A program made the translations under genes and the position numbers. A stretch of DNA of 64,000 bases from Pseudomonas reidholzensis (GTDB lineage Bacteria; Pseudomonadota; Gammaproteobacteria; Pseudomonadales; Pseudomonadaceae), in contig NZ_UNOZ01000019.1 in assembly GCF_900536025.1 (NCBI RefSeq), positions 1 through 64,000 on the forward strand, in the 5' to 3' direction. This document shows, piece by piece, positions 60,460 through 64,000 of the stretch (its first letter is position 1; each line of letters opens with the position of its first letter). The notes under the pieces were generated by a model. It made no database searches, was not told where the DNA came from, and was given only the letters and a program-made list of their open reading frames with translations.

Positions 60460-61296
60460 TTACTGGGCTGCGTCGAGATTTCGAAGATCACGAAGCAGAT
60501 AATTGTTCTTGTTCGTCATGGCCAGCGAGTAGCGCCAGCCGCGTCCAACACGCTGGGGTTTAAGGTGGCTCAGCACCTCGGTGGCGGAGTCAAAGATTTC
60601 AAGGTGTCCATCGCCTTGCCACACCGGACTGGCGGTTACGTTTTCGCCTTGTAGGCGCACAAGCTCATAGACTGCGGGCTTGTCCTCTTCCCCCTCGAAC
60701 ATCGACGGGAAGTGGCGAAGGGCGACAATCGGCTTGCTGCCGAAGGTCACAGCCGAAGCGTCAGCCGGCCCAGTGATCTTGACGTGGCCGTCCGCCAGAC
60801 GCCGATCTTTTACTGACACCGTCCCGGCAAATACGGAGCCGGCCTCGAGCAGGGGCGAAGCGATCGAACTGACACCCAGGGTCCGCGTGACCCACACAGA
60901 ACCGATTTTTTTCGGGTAGCCAAGCGCCCAACCACGGGCCAACGAAGTATCTTGGTCGACGATGATGTAGGGGCAGTAGTGCATCGGCGTGCCCTCAAAC
61001 AGAACGCTGGCGAGGATGATGCACTCTCTGTACTGAGCTCGGATCGGATCCAGCAACTCTTCGGCGCCGTTGGTGCAGGCTTGCCAATCCACGAATGAAA
61101 CCGATACCACGCCACGCTCTTGCGGATTCAGGGTCAGGCCGGGCGGTAACAGTTTTTCCAGTGTCTCTGGATCAACCGTGCACTCGACAGTGATGAAGTC
61201 GGCGGCGTAGTGCCACGGCGGCGAGGGCGCGATACTGGATTTGCCATCGAACGAAAAAGGCCCCATGAAGGCTTCAGCGGATTTTATTTTAGTCAT
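60460..61296 (-). CDS. Acetoacetate decarboxylase family (ADC-like) enzyme
   Basis: A 278-residue protein of the ADC superfamily. The paired lysines K129-K130 in LGYPKKIGSV correspond to the Schiff-base lysine and its neighbour in acetoacetate decarboxylase. Family members include true decarboxylases, and aldolase-dehydratases that act on 2-oxo acids. Being placed between a branched-chain aminotransferase and a pyruvate-type aldolase, a role on a 2-keto acid is more likely than acetone formation. That remains inference. Confidence 0.87.
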   Translation of the reverse strand: MTKIKSAEAFMGPFSFDGKSSIAPSPPWHYAADFITVECTVDPETLEKLLPPGLTLNPQERGVVSVSFVDWQACTNGAEELLDPIRAQYRECIILASVLFEGTPMHYCPYIIVDQDTSLARGWALGYPKKIGSVWVTRTLGVSSIASPLLEAGSVFAGTVSVKDRRLADGHVKITGPADASAVTFGSKPIVALRHFPSMFEGEEDKPAVYELVRLQGENVTASPVWQGDGHLEIFDSATEVLSHLKPQRVGRGWRYSLAMTNKNNYLLRDLRNLDAAQ

Positions 61297-61316
61297 GATC
61301 AGTTCCTCAGGAGGGT

Positions 61317-62426
61317 TCAGTTAATCGGCTCTACCCAGCCGAACGGGTCGGGACGACGCCCGTTTTGCATCTGAGTCAGTTTTTCTTTCAGCATCAATGT
61401 GGTCGAGCCGGGTCGCCCATCGCCAATGACGAACTCATGCTGGCGTCCTTTAACGTTGCCGATGGGTGTAATCACCGCAGCTGTTCCACACGCAAAGGCC
61501 TCCACCCCCTCTCCGCTGAGTGCATCCTGCTGCCAGGCATCAATGGAATAAGGTTCTTCTCGAACGCTAATGCCTTCTCTTGTGGCGAGCTCGATCAGTG
61601 AGGCGCGGGTAATGCCTGGCAGAATGGTGCCGGTCAACGGCGGGGTCTGAATGGAACCGTCTTTGAAGACGAAGAAGATATTCATCGCGCCCAGCTCTTC
61701 AATCCAGGTCCGCTCGACGGCGTCAAGAAATACCACTTGATCGCAGTTATGCTGGGTCGCTTCCGCATGAGCGGCCAGGCTGGCGGCATAGTTGCCGCCG
61801 CATTTGGCGTCGCCGGTGCCCCCTACGGCAGCGCGAATGTAGGTGTCGGAGACCCACACGGAAACGCCATCGTCGCCCCCTTTGAAGTAGGAGCCGACCG
61901 GGTTCGCGATGACGCAGAACAAGTATTCAGTCGAGGGTTTTACACCCAGAACTGCCTCGGTTGCGATCATGAAAGGACGCAGGTAAAGCGCGCTCCCTTC
62001 TTCTGTTGGGATCCACTTGTCTTCCTGTTTGACCAGGCGACGAACGGCTTCTGTGAAGAACGCTTCCGGGAGCTCTGGCATCGCCAGGCGCCTTGCTGAA
62101 TTGCGAAAGCGTTTGGCATTTTCATTCGGCCGGAATAGCGCCGCGCGCCCATCAGGCAGCCGGTAGGCTTTCATGCCCTCGAAAATCTCCTGGGCGTAAT
62201 GCAAGACCAGTGTGGCGGGATCCAGGCTGAGCGCTGTTCGAGGTTCGATTTTTGCGTCATGCCAGCCGGCGTCCGGTGAATACTTGATGGTCGCCATGTA
62301 GTCGGTAAACACCCGACCAAAGCCAGGTGCTTGCAGCCTCTGCGAGCGCTGCGCGTCGTTGAGCGCTGCGGGGTTCTTTATATACTGGAAAGAAATAGCG
62401 GTTGTTGTGTTCACCTGAGTCTCCAT
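61317..62426 (-). CDS. ilvE: Branched-chain amino acid aminotransferase (class IV)
   Basis: A 369-residue fold-type IV aminotransferase of the long (eukaryote-like) BCAT group. The PLP lysine is K208 in GDAKCGGNYAAS, with LHYAQEIFEGMKAYR and EELGAMNIFFVF as conserved blocks. It exchanges the amino group of valine, leucine or isoleucine with 2-oxoglutarate. ATG 62426 (METQ) is used; a TTG at 62438 is possible. It opens a three-gene operon with the ADC-like and RraA-like genes. Lower GC than the flanking DNA suggests an acquired paralogue rather than the housekeeping ilvE. Confidence 0.88.
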   Translation of the reverse strand: METQVNTTTAISFQYIKNPAALNDAQRSQRLQAPGFGRVFTDYMATIKYSPDAGWHDAKIEPRTALSLDPATLVLHYAQEIFEGMKAYRLPDGRAALFRPNENAKRFRNSARRLAMPELPEAFFTEAVRRLVKQEDKWIPTEEGSALYLRPFMIATEAVLGVKPSTEYLFCVIANPVGSYFKGGDDGVSVWVSDTYIRAAVGGTGDAKCGGNYAASLAAHAEATQHNCDQVVFLDAVERTWIEELGAMNIFFVFKDGSIQTPPLTGTILPGITRASLIELATREGISVREEPYSIDAWQQDALSGEGVEAFACGTAAVITPIGNVKGRQHEFVIGDGRPGSTTLMLKEKLTQMQNGRRPDPFGWVEPIN

Positions 62427-62684
62427 CAACTGAGCCAATGATGCTTAGCACTGAGGAGATAAATTAATCGCTGTTCGCTGGTACAGGATTGCTTATGCTG
62501 ATAGGCGAACGACGGACGTTGGTACGCAGTGCCACAAAGGCCTGAGTCTTGCGTCCAGGTGACCCCGAGTTGCTGAGTGGATGATCACCTAGCCGCGTGG
62601 TGCGGGCGGCCAGCACATCGGTGAATGCTTTTATTGCAGAAACCGCCAGGGTCCCTGACAGTGGCATGCCCCGTGCGCTTAGCG
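62427..62684. other. Intergenic region between panB and the aminotransferase gene
   Basis: 258 bp with no supported gene. It marks the change from lower-GC DNA (left) back to high GC (right) and should carry the promoter of the aminotransferase operon and the end of the panB transcript. Confidence 0.4.
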
Positions 62685-63518
62685 TTAGAAGGTGTGCTCC
62701 GGCCCTGGGAAGGTTCCCTCCGCGACGTCTGCCGCAAACGCCTGTGCCGCGTCGCCAAGCACCTTGCGCAGGTCGGCGTACTGTTTGACGAACCTTGGCA
62801 GCGGGCCGCTGCGCAGCCCCGCCATGTCCTGCCAGACCAGCACCTGGGCATCGCACGCGTTGCCGGCGCCGATCCCTACGGTGGGGATCGAGACCGCCTC
62901 GGTGATGCGCCCAGCCACTTCCCCCGGGACCATTTCGATCAACAAGGCGAAGGCGCCGGCGCCTTCGAAGGCCTTGGCCACCTCCACCAGGCGATCGCCG
63001 TCGTCGCCCTTGCCCTGGACCCGGTATCCGCCCAACTGGTGTTCGGCCTGGGGGGTGAAACCGATATGCGCCATGACCGGTATGCCCGCCGCGACGAGTT
63101 TTTCGACCTGTGCCAGCATCTCGATGCCGCCTTCCAGCTTCACCGCGTGCGCACCACCTTCCTTCATGAAGCGCACGGCAGTGTGGAAGCACTGCTCGGC
63201 AGACCCCTGGTATGACCCGAACGGCAAGTCGGCGATCACCAGTGCCCGTTCGGTGACGCGCGACACCGAACGCACCAAGGGCACCAGCTCATCGACCGTC
63301 ACCGCCAGGGTCGAGTCGTAGCCATAGACGTTGTTGGCGGCGGAATCACCGACCAGCAGCACCGGAATCCCAGCGTCTTCGAAGACCGCGGCGCTGTACA
63401 TGTCGTAGGCCGTGAGCATGGCCCACTTTTCGCCACGCACTTTCATGTCCCGCAGGTGGGGGATACGTACCCGTGCGGTAGGGCGCGTCACATAGGGGGC
63501 GTTTGATTGATCCGACAT
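62685..63518 (-). CDS. panB: 3-methyl-2-oxobutanoate hydroxymethyltransferase (ketopantoate synthase)
   Basis: A 277-residue PanB. Conserved blocks are [60 protein letters not shown] and [20 protein letters not shown]. It adds a hydroxymethyl group from methylene-tetrahydrofolate to 2-ketoisovalerate, the first step of pantothenate synthesis. ATG 63518 is used. No panC follows, so this may be an extra copy. The keto acid it uses is what the neighbouring aminotransferase makes from valine. Confidence 0.93.
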   Translation of the reverse strand: MSDQSNAPYVTRPTARVRIPHLRDMKVRGEKWAMLTAYDMYSAAVFEDAGIPVLLVGDSAANNVYGYDSTLAVTVDELVPLVRSVSRVTERALVIADLPFGSYQGSAEQCFHTAVRFMKEGGAHAVKLEGGIEMLAQVEKLVAAGIPVMAHIGFTPQAEHQLGGYRVQGKGDDGDRLVEVAKAFEGAGAFALLIEMVPGEVAGRITEAVSIPTVGIGAGNACDAQVLVWQDMAGLRSGPLPRFVKQYADLRKVLGDAAQAFAADVAEGTFPGPEHTF

Positions 63519-63581
63519 CGTTGTTCCTCTATCAAGCAATCCGAAAGCATCCCTGCGTCAATGACCAGGCTGGCGCCTGGT

Positions 63582-64000
63582 TCAGCTCAGCGCCTGCTCG
63601 ATCAGCAGTACCAGCGCAATGATGATCATCGCCACCCCTGACACACGGCTGACCCATTGTGCCGCTGCAGGCCGGGTATGCAGGACCGCTCGCGAGCCAT
63701 AGCCGACCAGCAGGTAGACCACGCCACAGCTGAAGGTGTGCACCAGGCCCAGGGCGATAATCTGCAGCGGCATCGGCCAGCTGGCCGCAGGCGAGGTGAA
63801 TTGTGGCAGCAGCGCGAGAAACAGCAGGAACACCTTGGGGTTGAGCCCGCTGACGCACAGCCCTTTGAGCGCCCAGCGGGCGGCCGAGTCGGAATGCTGG
63901 TCCTCGCCGGCCTGAGGTATCGAAGGGTGAGCGAACATGTTGAAACCCAGCCACAGCAGATACGCCGCGCCCGCCACCGTCAGGACGGTCAGCGCGAAGG
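63582..64000 (-). CDS. LysE/RhtB-family amino acid exporter (5' end outside the window)
   Basis: About 139 C-terminal residues in an open frame reaching the window edge. Hydrophobic helices and the motif LKGLCVSGLNPKVFLLFLALLPQF are characteristic of LysE/RhtB/LeuE efflux proteins. The last helices (VSGVAMIIIALVLLIEQALS) are complete. It is 63 bp upstream of panB on the same strand. Substrate is probably an amino acid. Confidence 0.88.
   Translation of the reverse strand, partial: FALTVLTVAGAAYLLWLGFNMFAHPSIPQAGEDQHSDSAARWALKGLCVSGLNPKVFLLFLALLPQFTSPAASWPMPLQIIALGLVHTFSCGVVYLLVGYGSRAVLHTRPAAAQWVSRVSGVAMIIIALVLLIEQALS

Overview
This 64 kb window is high-GC chromosomal DNA of a fluorescent Pseudomonas, most likely of the P. 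putida group. The grounds are a sulfur-starvation sfnE-sfnC-sfnR operon, paired REP elements of Pseudomonas type (arms reading GTGGGAGCGG...), a second mrdA (PBP2) gene, OprD and OprB porins, and gluconate-dehydrogenase-like complexes. No rRNA, tRNA, CRISPR array or insertion sequence was seen. Almost all of it is accessory catabolic and transport content, and genes follow each other closely.

Layout. 1-3.4 kb: end of a membrane protein, then sfnR-sfnC-sfnE (minus strand). 3.8-6.7 kb: a short conserved protein that looks like half of a larger family member, a second PBP2 and a small membrane protein. 6.8-11.6 kb: aldehyde dehydrogenase, class III aminotransferase and APC permease, a likely polyamine or amine module. 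11.9-15.4 kb: a four-gene Mn/Fe-type (SitABCD-like) ABC importer. 15.3-16.9 kb: divergent LysR regulator and SRPBCC protein. 16.9-23.5 kb: DUF1302 / DUF1329 / beta-propeller / RND operon, a probable trans-envelope transport machine, divergent from a GntR regulator. 24.9 kb: chemoreceptor. 26.5-32.7 kb: aromatic-ring catabolic genes (flavin monooxygenase, extradiol dioxygenase, FAH-family hydrolase, DUF1185 protein, zinc-type alcohol dehydrogenase, cupin, FMN reductase).

32.8-51 kb: an apparent periplasmic sugar or sugar-acid oxidation system. It has two tandem three-subunit FAD/Fe-S/cytochrome c dehydrogenases with an OprB porin between them, two LacI repressors, a secreted Yellow-family beta-propeller, a secreted two-domain ABM protein, an enolase-superfamily dehydratase with a sugar-acid MFS transporter, and a GlcG/DoxX-like pair. 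Two operator types tie these together. AATGGTAACGATACCAT occurs three times and GAGAGCGCTCTC four times, and both lie side by side in front of the Yellow-family gene.

51-57.4 kb: OprD porin, acyl-CoA ligase, nitroreductase, AAHS-type MFS transporter and AraC regulator, probably for uptake and CoA activation of an aromatic or other organic acid. 57.5-62.5 kb: a stretch of visibly lower GC with a CycA-like permease, Lrp regulator, RraA-like aldolase, acetoacetate-decarboxylase-family enzyme and branched-chain aminotransferase. The window ends with panB and a truncated LysE-type exporter.

The most interesting leads are the two-repressor sugar oxidation regulon, the GntR-type operator shared by the DUF1302/DUF1329/RND operon and the aromatic operon, and the low-GC aminotransferase/aldolase/decarboxylase cluster.
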